64,000 nt of DNA from Haberlea rhodopensis (GCA_907163345.1 CAJQUN010000003.1:23699879-23763878); one strand, 5' to 3'. Positions 48,345 to 59,494 are shown, counted from the stretch's first letter. Translations and numbers: made by a program. Notes: a model not told the origin generated them from the sequence alone.

Positions 48345-48910
48345 CTGGAGAAATAGAGTAGAAAAACGGTTTTCAAGACCTTTCACTGGGATTCAAGTGC
48401 TGCAAAATGCAAAAATCCCACAAACTGCAAAAAAGCACAGATCAGTAATCTTTAAGGAAATGTTGAAAAGACTCCATAGAGGGAAGAAAAATGCAAACGA
48501 TATGAGAAGCACGGGAAGATAAGATTCAAGAAAGAAACTCAAAAACTCGGAGACAAATGCAGACCCAAATAAGAACAGCGCAACAACCCACATGTAACTT
48601 CCCCCACACTACGCTACACGGCCCACCGCTTTTTGGTAACATCAAAAGCTAAAGAGCATAAAATCATGGGAAAAAAAGAAATACAGTTGAAAATGTAACA
48701 GAAAAGAGGTGTATGAATTAAGTGTAATTATTGCAAGAAAATAGAAAATAAATTATCATTATAAAAAAAAGTAAGAAAGGGACCTGCTCGTGAAACGAAG
48801 GATCTTGTCAAGAATCAAATCAGCGAGGATGCGAGACAAGCAAAGTCAATACATCAAAGACCCCACCTCTTTCAGCAAAAAGGGAAGACCCTGAAAGGAG
48901 ATTTAAAAAA
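48345..48910 (-). promoter_or_regulatory. Probable NAT6 5' leader exon and leader intron
   Basis: Upstream of the start codon the minus strand has a good acceptor (TTTCTCCAG at 48345-48353). About 440 bases further is a donor, GAGCAG followed by GTCCCT (junction at 48784/48783), after a GC-richer, pyrimidine-containing stretch to about 48900. This would be a leader intron, common in plant transporter genes. It is inferred from splice motifs only. Confidence 0.35.
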
Positions 48911-49852
48911 TGGAAAAAGGAGAGAACTTTACAGAATGGTTAGCTAATTTTTTAGCATACAGAAGAAAATGGTTCCAGAAATAAAGTTTGAGCAAAAAGT
49001 GTGAGGATGAACTTACCCAAATTTTGTACACAAAGGATTAAAAAATACTTGAACTTCAGAACCTTAAGCAAATAAAAAAAACAGTGATTTTATATTTTTT
49101 AGCGTGTTCTTGACATGTTTGTTGGGTTTTTTGATAAAATATACTGAAAATTTATTAAACAATAGCGAGAATTCTTCCCTCAGTAAAGTAGACGTTTTGA
49201 AATGTGCAACATTAAAGATTCTTTATGGGTTCCTATGAAACTATGAGCACATGTTTGGTTTAGCAAAATCAGGTCCTCTGTTGTAATCTGTAAGCTGAGG
49301 GTGCCGACAACTCTTACATTGGCCAAAGAAAAGGGAAAACTTTAACTTATTTTTAGGGTCGTAAATTCAATAGATTCGGTTTCAATTTAGATATCCGCAT
49401 GTAAAACACTAAAATATTTCGAATTAATAACCTCATTCACCTGAATAATCGATTAACTAGTATTCTTTACATCCTCGTATGATATTATAATGTTTAAATT
49501 CGTTTTATTTTGTCTATTCGAGTTCAACAAATTAATTTCATAACGAATCTCTAAAATAATCAAAACGAATCATCAAATTAAATTATGTATATTTACCTGA
49601 AATATCGCTATCCGTGTTTATGTATTTACCAAAAGTTTTATTTAATTTTAAAATAAATTACAAAATTTGTGAGAAATACAGTACCATATCGACAGTGTTG
49701 TATATAATGAAATGAGTGAGATTAACTGTATATTATCGTTATGTTTTATTTAAACTTTGTAGATTAACTAAAAATATATAAGGATTAATAAAAGCGCTTT
49801 TTAAAATATCTTTGTAAAATTTATCTAGTGATGTATTGTGATGTTATTGGCA

Positions 49853-50209
49853 ACGAACCCCATGTGGTTTTTCAAATATGCAGATTACGCTAATTTGATT
49901 TGAAAATAATCTGTTAACCCCCTGTGCTTGGAAAAATAGGTAGTTTATCCCATGTTGTTTGAAATAAGTTGGTTACCCCTTGTGGTTTGTGAAAATATGC
50001 AATTTACCCCATAGTTTGTGAATAAGTGCAAAACACAACATCCGTGTATGTTATGTTTTCAAAGCTCATGGGATGAAATGCATATTTTGAAAATAACATG
50101 ACGGTAAACTATTTATTTATAAACCACATATGGTAAAATATCTATTATGGATATCACTGGGAGGTAAAATGCATATTATCGATAACATATGTGGTAAATT
50201 GTCAATAAC
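49853..50209. repeat. Dispersed repeat family A, copy 2 (uninterrupted)
   Basis: It starts GTTATTGGCAACGAACCCC and ends GGTAAATTGTCAATAAC, so the outer 11 bases are an inverted repeat with one mismatch. The interior has five or six imperfect units around TGTGGTTTGAAAATA and GGTAAAATGCATATT. It matches 11066-11394 plus 11741-11810 in module order. Confidence 0.65.
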
Positions 50210-51058
50210 TCTTTATTATGCAATGTATATAACCTTATCCTAATAAAGATGTTTTGAAATAACTAATGAATAATCGTTACTATTAATTATTGGCATGCGA
50301 TGGATGTATATATATTAATTTTTATATAGATTCTAACTTTATATGTATTAATTTTGGAGTAAACTGTGATTATATTTATTAATTTTTTTCTTATCAAAAG
50401 TTGTGTTTGAATTTTATTTTCTCAAAAGAAATAAGGGTATTTTTCTGTTTAATATTTTTACAATTTTTTTTAATGTACATTTACTATATACAATTTTTTT
50501 TTTTAAAAACAAACTATATACAAATTTTTTTTTTTTTAAAAAAACAAACTATCTATCCTCATTAAAGTGAGTGATCCAAGAGGTGAACCTCCTCTTCACT
50601 TATATGTCAACGTTTCTTTAAATGAGCCATCACTCGCATATGTCCTTACATTTTAATTTAAAGGATGGTAGGGGTCGGCCTTCGGTTAGGTGAATCAAAC
50701 CCTAACTCAATTCAATTGGGTTCTTACAATTTGGATTGAGAATTTAAGATTATAATTATGTTAGGTTTACGGTGTACCGAACGTATTTAAATTAGTTATA
50801 AGTTCTCGTGTCCTAGGATCTTTAATATAAAACTCAATCAAGTTCTTTCTTGAGCAAAATCGTAATTTTCTCGTGTTTTATAAGTACTATAAAGTTCAAT
50901 CAAGTACTATAAGTTCTCATGTTCTGTTAATTGTTTTTACGGTGTTACACTAGAGGGGAGATTTCTTTAATTTTTCGAAATTGATGGGAGATTTCTGTAA
51001 TTATGTCAAAGTCGAGGGGATGTTTATGCAATTATCCCTTACAGATGCATATATTACA

Positions 51059-51238
51059 GGTGAGAACCTTGGCGCTACGATAAAGTTGTTACCATGTGAT
51101 CTGAAAATCACATGTTTGAGTCGCGAAACCAACATCTTGTATTGCAGAAGAAATATGCATAGATTAGGCCGATGGGACCGACCCCTCCCAAACCTCGCAC
51201 GTTGCGGGAGCTTCGTGCGTTGGATTTTCCCCTTTTAT
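51059..51238 (+). mobile_element. Au-type SINE with perfect target-site duplication
   Basis: 180 bases flanked by identical 14-mers ATGCATATATTACA (51045-51058 and 51239-51252). Internally there is an A-box-like TTGGCGCTACGA, a B-box-like GTTTGAGTCGCG, then ATCTTGTATTGCAGAAG, GACCGACCCCTCCCAAACC, CTCGCACGTTGCGGGAGCTT and a 3' end in TTTTCCCCTTTT. This layout, including the GCGGGAGCTT block and the T-rich rather than A-rich end, matches the plant Au SINE family. The exact duplication points to a fairly recent insertion. Confidence 0.9.
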
Positions 51239-51959
51239 ATGCATATATTACATTCCTAAAAGGCTAACAATCATGAATCATTTCAACATAACGGGAAAAG
51301 GGTTTTAGCTGCAAAAGTCTACGTTATCATTAATCTTTATCTTGGCTTTTAGTTTTTAACCAAGTCTTATTATGTCCTTGTCTAACAATTTTAAATATAT
51401 TTGATCACAAAACCTGCCCTTAAATTAGAAAGTTCATGCAACTCCAAGACATGGGGATAGCCTTTTGTTCATTCGAGAGTGGATCATCCTCCACTATATC
51501 GTGAGTTTTACGTATTCATTGTTTAGTAGTGATCTAAAATATTTTGTGAAAATTCATCATAATATGTAAGAGGCAACAAAACTTATGTTTATAAGAAGAT
51601 TAGATTAAATTTGATTTTTTTTTTCCCACTGAATTGGATGCATTTGTTTATCATCAAGTTTTCTTCAATGAAAAGACATTTGTTTTGTTTTTGGAACATA
51701 ATTGCATCTGAAAACTCGACAAAAGTAGAGCAGCAGCCAACTCAGGTTTTAACCAAATAAAAAATAAAAAAAATTGACCCTTTCCCACAGCCGGCTTTTA
51801 AAAGCTACTCATCTGTCATTTTCTGCTATTTCTCATATATTTCTTGGTATTCACGTATTGAAAACCATCACCCATTCCCTCGGACGATCTTCGAAAAATC
51901 TAGCCATTTGGAAAGTCCATTGTACTTTTGAGAGTCTTGATATTTAATTTACGAAGAAG

Positions 51960-54090
51960 ATGGATCGACCTCGGGTATGGCAGTTCTTTCTTCTCTTGTC
52001 AATGGCTTCTGCGGAAACAATTGAGGTAAGGGAAGCAATGGTGCAATTCATGCAAAAACTTTCTCCCCAATACATTAAGAGAGAAGCGAACTGGGGTTGG
52101 AATTTGAGCTCGGATCCTTGCACAGATAAATGGAAAGGAGTAACTTGTTACACTGATTCGCCAAGAATCAAGAAAATTATTCTTGATGAGGAAAGCCTAA
52201 CAGGTTTATTTGATGCAGCCTCTCTTTGTGTGACTAGGGCTCTTCTCGTATTGAGCCTAAATTCGAACGACATTTTTGGGACGTTTCCAGAAGAGATATC
52301 AGCATGCAGTCAATTAAGACATATTTATTTAAGTGGAAATAATTTTTCGGGTGATCTCCCAGGTTCCCTTTCAAGTTTAAGTGATTTGAAGAGGTTTGAT
52401 GCATCAAGAAATGGATTCTACGGCGTGATACCGGATATGTCAAGAATCTCAGGTTTGCTGACTTTTCGAGTTGAAAATAACCGACTAAGTGGAGATATAC
52501 CTCAGTTTGATTTCTCCGGGATTCAAGATTTCAATGTTTCCTATAATAATCTCAGTGGCGAGATTCCTAATGTCGAGGGACGTTTCAATGAGACGAGCTT
52601 TATAGGGAATCCAGGATTATGTGGAAAGCCCAAGTCTAATAGTTGCACCTATAAAAAGACTAAAGGCAGAACTTCGCAAGATTATCTGATGTACTCTGGA
52701 TATGCTGTAATTGGATTAGTCATTGTTTGCCTTATTAGTTACAAACTGATCAAGAAATGTAAAAGTAAAGAGAAAAATGATGTTTCCAAAGACGGTTCCA
52801 GAACGGGCATGGTTGGCAGCCCATCGAGCGAGTCTAAAAGCATGAGTGGTGGAAACCGGTCCGAGTTTTCTATAACATCTGTTGAAAGTGGGAAGGATTC
52901 TTCCCTAACAGTACTTTGCAGTCCCTTGTCTGAAGGACTGAAATTCGAAGATTTGTTACGTTCTCCAGCCCAATTGATTGGAAGAGGCAGAAATGGAAGT
53001 CTGTATAAAGTTACACTAAATGAAGGAGTGATTCTTGCAGTGAAAAGGATCAAGGGATGGGATGTTTCGAAGGATGAGTTCTCGAAGAGAATAGAGATGA
53101 TAGATCAAGTGAAGCATCCAAATGTATTGCCTGTTGCTGCGTTTTATTGTTCCAGGCAAGAAAAACTCCTGGTTTATGAGTTCCAAGAGACAGGCAGCCT
53201 ATTCAAGCTTCTTCATGGTAAGTTTTTTTACTTTTTTCAATTCGCATCACTGTTCGCTAGCAAAACCTATGTGAAAAAATAATCCTACACATTTAGAATC
53301 TTCTGTGTAATGTCTTGATTCGTCTTAAAAATGTTATGATCACACATTGGTTTCGCTAGCAATTGTGTGATAATTAAGAAGTTTGAGATGCTAATAGACT
53401 TCACAAATTAGTCAGCTTTGAACTCTTCTCACAAAACTTGCAGCCCAACATCACATTATAGTCCATATACATGTCATATGTCAAGTTTTCTTAATGCTAA
53501 TTCCAGGACCCGAAAACTGTCAACCATTCAACTGGCTAAGCAGACTAGACGTTGCAGCCAAAACTGCGGATGCTTTAGCTTTCATGCATGAGAGTCTACA
53601 AACTGTCGGAATCCCTCACGGAAACCTAAAATCCTCCAACATCCTATTCAAGAAAGACATAGAACCTCTGATAAGTGAATACGGCTTGGCAGCGATCACT
53701 AATCAAGATGAATCTCGCGTCGCTCAAATCCACAGATCCCAAGACAAGGATTCCCCCATCTTAAATGAAAGAATCGATGCCTTTAAGGCTGATGTGTACA
53801 GCTTCGGAGTTGTCCTCCTCGAGTTATTGACAGGAAAACTTGTTTCAGACAACGGGTATGACCTAGCTGCATGGGTTTATGCTGCTATTCGAGATGAATG
53901 GACCGTCGAGGTTTTCGAAAAATCGTTGGTTTCGGAAGGTGCAAGGGCGGAGAGGATGGTGGATTTGCTGCAGGTGGCTTTGGAATGTCTCAGTTCTTCA
54001 GTAGAAATGAGGCCAAATATGAGGGAAGTTGCTGATATGGTAAACTCTATAAAGGAATATGAAGAGAAATCTATATGTTCTGATCCTTGA
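51960..54090 (+). CDS. LRR receptor-like protein with inactive-type kinase domain
   Basis: Two exons, 51960-53217 and 53507-54090, give 613 aa. There is a signal peptide (about residues 1-19), an LRR N-terminal cap (DPCTDKWKGVTC), about five leucine-rich repeats (LSLNSNDIFGTFP, IYLSGNNFSGDLP, FRVENNRLSGDIP, FNVSYNNLSGEIP), a membrane span at about 245-264, a Ser-rich juxtamembrane stretch and a kinase-like domain from about 336. The glycine loop is GRGRNGS (341-347) and the ATP-site lysine K362 is kept (LAVKRI). The catalytic loop is HGN (457-459) instead of HRD. The magnesium motif is EYG (477-479) instead of DFG. It belongs to the plant group annotated as probable inactive receptor kinases. 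It probably acts as a scaffold or co-receptor at the plasma membrane. The ligand is unknown. Confidence 0.93.
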
Positions 54091-54333
54091 TGGATTGTCA
54101 CAGAGGAAATTTGATTTTAATTTGACCATAATGTATTGAAATTGCGTTATGTAAGATTATATTTAAGAAACCCTTATTTTAATATATGTGTGTTAATTTC
54201 TTTATTTTAGTGTAATGAGGAAAACTTCAATTAAGTTTAGAATTTTTATTTTATTGATTATATTTCTACTTCTGTATCTTGAAAATGTAAGATATAATTT
54301 ATTGAACAAAAGATGTATTAAAAGCTAAAACAC

Positions 54334-54370
<37 letters not shown>

Positions 54371-54504
54371 CATATTTCTCAAATGATAGAATATTTATAA
54401 GAGGAAATTATAAGAAGATACCATTTTCCAAAACATCTTTCAAGTAAATCTCCTAAAAAATCTTCTTTCAACTAAATACATATTTTAGAAAACTTATTTC
54501 AAAT
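54091..54504. other. 3' flank of the kinase gene with (AAT)n microsatellite
   Basis: Probable 3' UTR and AT-rich spacer. An AAT/ATA trinucleotide run of about 12 units lies at 54333-54368. Confidence 0.6.
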
Positions 54505-56900
54505 AAGTCCATTTTATCAAACCATAATTTAATTAGTCCATTAATTATGACTAAAATACTCATTGCTCTGCACCTTCATCCCCCAAACATTTGCCCAATT
54601 TCCCACCTCCAATTTTCTGCAATGGCGAAAGCCTCACCCTCACAATATTTGTTTATTTGTTTAGATCCAAATGTCATATTATTGACAGACAATGAATTAC
54701 ACGCAAATATATTAGAAAAAAATTATTGGTTTGTTTCTCTCGACGATACACAAAATTGAGGCAAGCTTCGATACACAAAATTGAGGCAAGCTTTAATCCA
54801 ATGTTCGTTTCGTAAAGGAAGCCCTCTCTTTGTTGAGATCTCATTTGTGTGTGTTTTCATATATATCGCCTTCTGTAGCAGGTTATGATGTTATCTCTTG
54901 GGATTGTCCATGAGATATACAATTTTATTTTTTTTCAAAATTCGGGGTTCAATCAAAAAAATACATCGAGACTATTTTGTTAGCGATCAGTTGGTTTGAG
55001 TTTATGGTAAAAAATCAGATAATTGACAGCCGACGATTCAAGGATGAACCAGTTGCATGTAAATTACATGCACCGCTAGACTAATACAATGCATGCGACT
55101 CATATGGTGCATGTAAATATAATATACATGCAACTTGTATCTAACGGTGCATGCATATTATATTTTAAGTGCACCAATTGTGTCACAAGGTGCATGTAAA
55201 TTACATGCAATGTTAGACTCATGTAATGCATGTGACTCATAAGGTGCATGCAAAATTGACTTATGCGGTGCATGTAAAAATTAATTATGCGGTGCATGTA
55301 AATTGACTCATGCGACGCATGTAAAAATTGACTAATGCGATGTATGTAAACTTGAATAAACAACTCATGATGTGCATGTACCACTAGTTGAAAGCATTTA
55401 TATTTGGTGGATTGAGCCGAAAAACTTTCTTTTATGCGATGCATATGAATGTAATATACTTACAATTGACAAGAAAGAAACCCACTATATTCAAATGCAA
55501 AATACTCACTTTACAGGATATAATAAAAATAATATGCATGCACCCTATGAGTCTATAGGTACATGTAATTTACATGGACCTCTAGAGTCATATGGTGCAT
55601 GTGAGTCATGCGGTGCATGTAATTTACATGCACCACTGTAAATTACGTAAGCAAAAAGATTTATCCACGTTATTTCACTTAGACAATATTTTATGCATTG
55701 GTCAATCGAGGAGCAAACTGAAAGAAAATTGGAAAATTTAACGAGTCTATATGTGCGTGTAATTTGCAAGCACCGTATGAGTCTATAGGTGCATGTAATT
55801 TACATGCACCGCATGAGACTAAACAACTCATAAGGTGCATGTAAATGTAATATACATGCACCACTAGTTGAAAGCGTTTATTTTTGTGGATTGAACCGAA
55901 AAAACTTTTTCTTATGCGATGCATGTGAATATAATATACTTTCAATTGACAAGAAAGAAACCCACTATATCCGAAGGCAAAATACTCACTTTACAGTATA
56001 TTTCAAAAATCAAGAAGAAGCAGAAAATTTACAAGATTTTAATAAGGCGGTGCATGTAAATTACATGCACCAATAGACTCATAAATATGTTTAACAAAAA
56101 AACATAGTCATGGTATTTTACGTACACAGATGTGCACGAGGGTTCGCGCACCACATTAAGAATCACATGCATGCTTAGTAAGTTTTTTATGTTAAAGGGA
56201 CAGCCTCATCAGCATCTACAAAACAATTCTCCCTTCAAATGCCATTGAATTCACGATGTTGAAAGAAGGATGTGTTACTTTGAAAAAGTTAAAATGTCAA
56301 GTATGGTTCTACAATCATGGAGCATGTGTAATATATTCAGATTTCTAATTTGTTGTTTCTCTGTAACTCTTTAGCTTTACATGATGATATTCTTGTGTCC
56401 CGGTAGACATGGATTTACATTTAAGGGCTTAAGATTTAAGTCCAGAAAAATATCACTGCTCTTTGTTGCAGAGATTTAAGTTAGATGGGCAGGAGCCAAT
56501 TTTCTTCTTCCTTAATTTCATGCTTCGTCACTCTCACACTAACAGGTACAAAGCGCAGTCACATTGCTTACAGAGCTGATTGCATGTACCGAAAAATGAT
56601 GCATCCGGTGGTTCCGTCGCCTTCTTCTGTGTGATATCGTGGCTAGATGAGGAGACGGCGGCGGCAACCAACCATTCCTTCACCGACGGTGTGATGTCTC
56701 AGTTTCGATGTACGCAACTTTACGACGATGTGTTGGAGATTATTCGGAAGACAAATGGTTATTGAAGACGACGTGTTGGATTTAATGTTGATTACAATTT
56801 AGGGTTATTTTGGCCATTGCAACATGAAATGGACTTTGTTGAAAGCAATTAGTTTTGGTAGACTGAAATGAAAAAACTTTTTCCTTCTGGTACCGACCTG
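54505..56900. mobile_element. Repeat element with palindromic CATGCA array (putative family D, copy 1)
   Basis: The left part (54505-54625) resembles 59796-59945 in order of modules: ATAAGTCCA, a CTAAAATAC/CAAAATACCC block, CCTTCATCCC/CCTCATCCC and ATTTTCTGC. The centre is an array of GGTGCATGTAA-type palindromes. The right part (56500-56770) is less AT-rich and has an open frame of 61 codons with no family. There is no transposase. The right end is a guess. It may be a non-autonomous DNA transposon or a composite. Confidence 0.4.
55054..56071. repeat. Array of palindromic GGTGCATGTAA/TTACATGCACC motifs
   Basis: At least five perfect palindromes are present. Two with 9-bp arms TGCATGTAA/TTACATGCA are centred at 55063 and 55200. 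Three with 11-bp arms GGTGCATGTAA/TTACATGCACC are at 55612-55634, 55788-55810 and 56049-56071. Longer-spaced or imperfect versions lie at 55108-55132, 55559-55580 and 55834-55862. Single half-sites GGTGCATG follow ACTCAT or TATGCG. Within the array a block of about 140 bases is duplicated (55382-55520 and 55862-56000), including GACAAGAAAGAAACCCACTA. Confidence 0.9.
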
Positions 56901-57437
56901 AAATTTGTCATATTTATAACTGGTTAATTATGAATAACTTTAAATTAAGTTTCGCATAGGCTATATCTAAAGTCACGCGGAGAGGTAAAGGTAGACTTCA
57001 AAATTTAATTTAAATAAAAAAAATGTAAAATCCATTTCTATTTTTTTTAATATTGTATTATGTAGGGAGGTAAAAAAAACAAGAAACCTCTCGGCTCATT
57101 TCGTGTCTAAAACCAATTTTTCTAAATGGGCAAGCAAATAATACTCTTTGGTCCATGTCAGTTCGCAATTTATTATAATATATATGATTGCTGAAATATT
57201 GGAAATAAAATATAATAATGTCAATTTGATTAAAGATATATATTTAACCATTTAGTGACGCCACTTGACAGTTGACAATAGTCAAAGAGACAAAAAAATT
57301 ACACAGCTGGGAGTCCATGGAAAACGTCAATTCATACAATAATTCAGCAGCCAATGATACATTAGCCCCTCAACAATACCTAATATAACATCCTGCTCTC
57401 CCTAACTTTCAAAATATACAATTAACTCCCACTCAAT
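56901..57437. other. Spacer
   Basis: AT-rich sequence with no gene or named repeat that I can support. Confidence 0.4.
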
Positions 57438-57973
57438 TAGAGCTGTCAAAATGAACCAGACCCAACCTAATCCACCAAATAGGCAAGTTAGACCAACATT
57501 TTTAAGGCCCGCCATACGGGCTGGCCCAAACGGGCCGTGGGTTTTGACGGACTGACCCACGGGTTGACCCCTTTTTAAAAAAAACATTTTTTATTCCTTT
57601 TTTAGGCAAAAATTCATAAATAAAAATGCAATATTACATTGAAGCATTTAATCTATTATATATTTTTTACTTCGTCTTGCTTGAAAGTTGCAACATATAT
57701 TTCAAAATTGAGTAAAATACTGATTTTATAATCAAGTTTTTTTAGTAGCGGTGTTCTAGATAAAACTTGAAGCAAATTTCAGTATTCTTCTAGCATCAGT
57801 TCTAGGTTCGGCAAGTTTAGTTGTAACTATTTTTTTAAGTTTTTTTTAAAAAACAAATATTTCGGCAGGCCAGCCAGCCCCAACCCGCGGCCCACCTCCG
57901 GTCTGGTTGGGTTGGGGTTTTCCCAACCTTGGGCCAACCATTTGGATCGGACTGATCCGTTTTGACAGCTCTA
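57438..57973. mobile_element. hAT-like MITE with target-site duplication (family B, second copy)
   Basis: The terminal inverted repeat is TAGAGCTGTCAAAATG on the left, and TAGAGCTGTCAAAACGG on the right read on the other strand. The flanks are CACTCAAT (57430-57437) and CTCTCAAT (57974-57981), an 8-bp duplication with one mismatch. Inner GGGTTGACCC and CCCAACC blocks match the copy at 11395-11732. This copy is about 200 bases longer. It has no coding capacity. Confidence 0.88.
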
Positions 57974-58366
57974 CTCTCAATCGCATATATTTTTGCTTCT
58001 ATGTTTTTGTTCCAGGTTTGCCCTTCTGTATCAATATTTGGATTTTTGATGTCAGTTAGAAAATACTTATGTTTATTGAAATTGTCAAGTAATTTAAATC
58101 TAACTTTAAAAAAAACACTTTTAAGCAAATAATTGGGAATTAAAAAATATACATCCATTTTATTTTTCATTTCCTCAAAATATATTTCTAAGCTATTTTT
58201 GAATTTTTTTATTCACTTATTATTTTGAATTATATTTTTAACAAATCAAATGATATCTATATCTAATTAAATACCATATTATACTAAACAACCAATAAAA
58301 AAATTTATATTCTTCAATTACATTTCCAGAAAAAAAAAAACACTCAGTAAAAAATAGTTCTTCTCA
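57974..58366. other. Spacer
   Basis: AT-rich sequence, no gene. It ends with the first of three copies of the SINE target sequence (AAAAAATAGTTCTTCTCA, 58349-58366). Confidence 0.5.
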
Positions 58367-58489
58367 GAGCTCTTAAGTATAGCTCAGCTGGTAAGAGCTC
58401 ATTTTCATTTTGGAAAGACTCAAGTTTGAGATCTCACATTGTGCAGAAAATATTTAGCTTCTTCCCTCTAAAAAAAAACTTAGTCATTC
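58367..58489 (+). mobile_element. tRNA-derived SINE, tandem copy 1
   Basis: A perfect A-box TAGCTCAGCTGG (58380-58391) is followed by TAAGAGCTC, as in a tRNA. A B-box-like AAGTTTGAGATCTC follows, then GCAGAAAATATTTAGC, CTTCCCTCT and a poly(A) tail. It is flanked by the target repeats at 58349-58366 and 58490-58506. Confidence 0.8.
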
Positions 58490-58506
58490 AAAAATAGCTC
58501 TTCTCA

Positions 58507-58613
58507 TAGTTCTTGGGTTTGACCTAACTGGTAAGAGCTCATTTTCAACATTCATTTTAGATAAACTCGAGTTTGAGTCCAACGATTAGCAGAAAAATAT
58601 TTAGCAACTCCCC
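58507..58613 (+). mobile_element. tRNA-derived SINE, tandem copy 2
   Basis: Same family and orientation as the copy just upstream. The A-box is TGACCTAACTGG (58520-58531) and the B-box GAGTTTGAGTCC (58569-58580). AGCAGAAAAATATTTAGC, CTCCCCT and a poly(A) tail follow. It is flanked by AAAAATAGCTCTTCTCA (58490-58506) and AAAAAATAGCTCCTCTCC (ending 58634). The two bodies differ at many sites, so this is not a simple recent duplication. Confidence 0.8.
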
Positions 58614-58634
58614 TAAAAAAAATAGCTCCTCTCC

Positions 58635-59011
58635 AAATGACAATCTAATAAAAATACAAAACATCAATATTAAAGGGCAAAAAAATTCTCTTGCCACTTA
58701 TATTTTGACTCCATGCGTCACAGTTTCCATATCAAATTTATTCCGCCAAAAAGAAACAATTAATTTAATTAAAAAGTAACTCGTATCATCTTACACTCTG
58801 CACTCTTTATTAATTTTAATTTTTTAAAAATTTACATGTTGCACTCCAACTAATATATATATTATATATACAAAATAAAAATAAAAACCACAAAAATAAT
58901 AATTCGAAAACTAAAAAGGAAAAAGAAATACAGATAAACTCACTAATATTTGCTAAGCTGTGAACGAGAATAATCCGCACGCCAGCGCATGATATCACTG
59001 ACGGCGTAACT
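58635..59011. other. Spacer 3' of the 160-aa gene
   Basis: AT-rich; the end nearest 59011 is probable 3' UTR of the minus-strand gene. Confidence 0.5.
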
Positions 59012-59494
59012 TTAAACGAAGGTGACCCCTTCCTTGCCGAGATCCATGGAACCCTTGGCATACCTAGACGAGAAATTCCGCGAGAAGTAACCATCTTCCC
59101 CGTCGTCTTCGAAATGACCGTTCTGCCCCGGCCCCTCGTCGAAATTCATGGCGTAACTCAACGGATCGTACTGTACGTTCACGTGCTTCACGCTCCCGCT
59201 TCTATGGCTGTTCCGATTGAACCTGCGTATGAAAGTCTTCCACCTCGGGCCAGCCACGATCTCCGAAAACTCGCGGATCTTCATCAGCAGGTTGACTCCA
59301 CGGGACCATAGCGAGTCTCCGGCATGGATCTCTGAATTCCGTATCTTCTGCCACCACTCCAATTCGACGGTGGGGGATGGGGAGGAGTTTATGTAGAAGA
59401 AGAAACAGCAGCGACGCTTCTGGAAGAGAGTTTCCGATGCTTCGTCGATTGGCTCCACGATTTGGCGCGAAAACCCACCAGCCTCCAATTCCAT
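59012..59494 (-). CDS. Uncharacterised plant protein (WKTFIRRFNRN / PLSYAMNFDEG family)
   Basis: One exon, 160 aa, starting MELEAGGF; an in-frame ATG seven codons upstream is less likely, since the family starts with a short acidic leader. Visible blocks are a Cys/Phe-rich stretch (RRCCFFFY), then WWQKIRNSE, a conserved core IVAGPRWKTFIRRFNRN, then YDPLSYAMNFDEGPGQNG, an acidic patch EDDGEDGYFSRNF, and the end RYAKGSMDLGKEGV. I recall this arrangement from small unnamed plant proteins, some labelled stress-induced. No enzyme motif, signal peptide or membrane span is present. The base composition is much more GC-rich than the flanks, which supports a real gene. The function is unknown. Confidence 0.8.
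   Translation of the reverse strand: MELEAGGFSRQIVEPIDEASETLFQKRRCCFFFYINSSPSPTVELEWWQKIRNSEIHAGDSLWSRGVNLLMKIREFSEIVAGPRWKTFIRRFNRNSHRSGSVKHVNVQYDPLSYAMNFDEGPGQNGHFEDDGEDGYFSRNFSSRYAKGSMDLGKEGVTFV

Larger units (their letters stand above)
48911..51959. other. Spacer between NAT6 and the LRR kinase gene
   Basis: No gene is supported. It holds repeat family A copy 2, a SINE and, around 50940-51044, a stretch with GGGGAGATTTCT and GGGATGTTTATGCAATTATCCC that resembles a transposon end. At 50486-50553 an AAACAAACTATATACAAATT-type unit with long T runs is duplicated. The last 150 bases are likely leader of the kinase gene. Confidence 0.5.

Noticed and set aside
56580..56765. 61-codon ORF in a less AT-rich patch
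   Set aside because: No recognisable domain and no close start context; may be a gene fragment captured by the surrounding repeat, but not supportable.
58375..58430. Possible tRNA gene (perfect A-box and tRNA-like 5' half)
   Set aside because: No acceptor-stem complement or T-arm fold; poly(A) tail and target duplications show a SINE.
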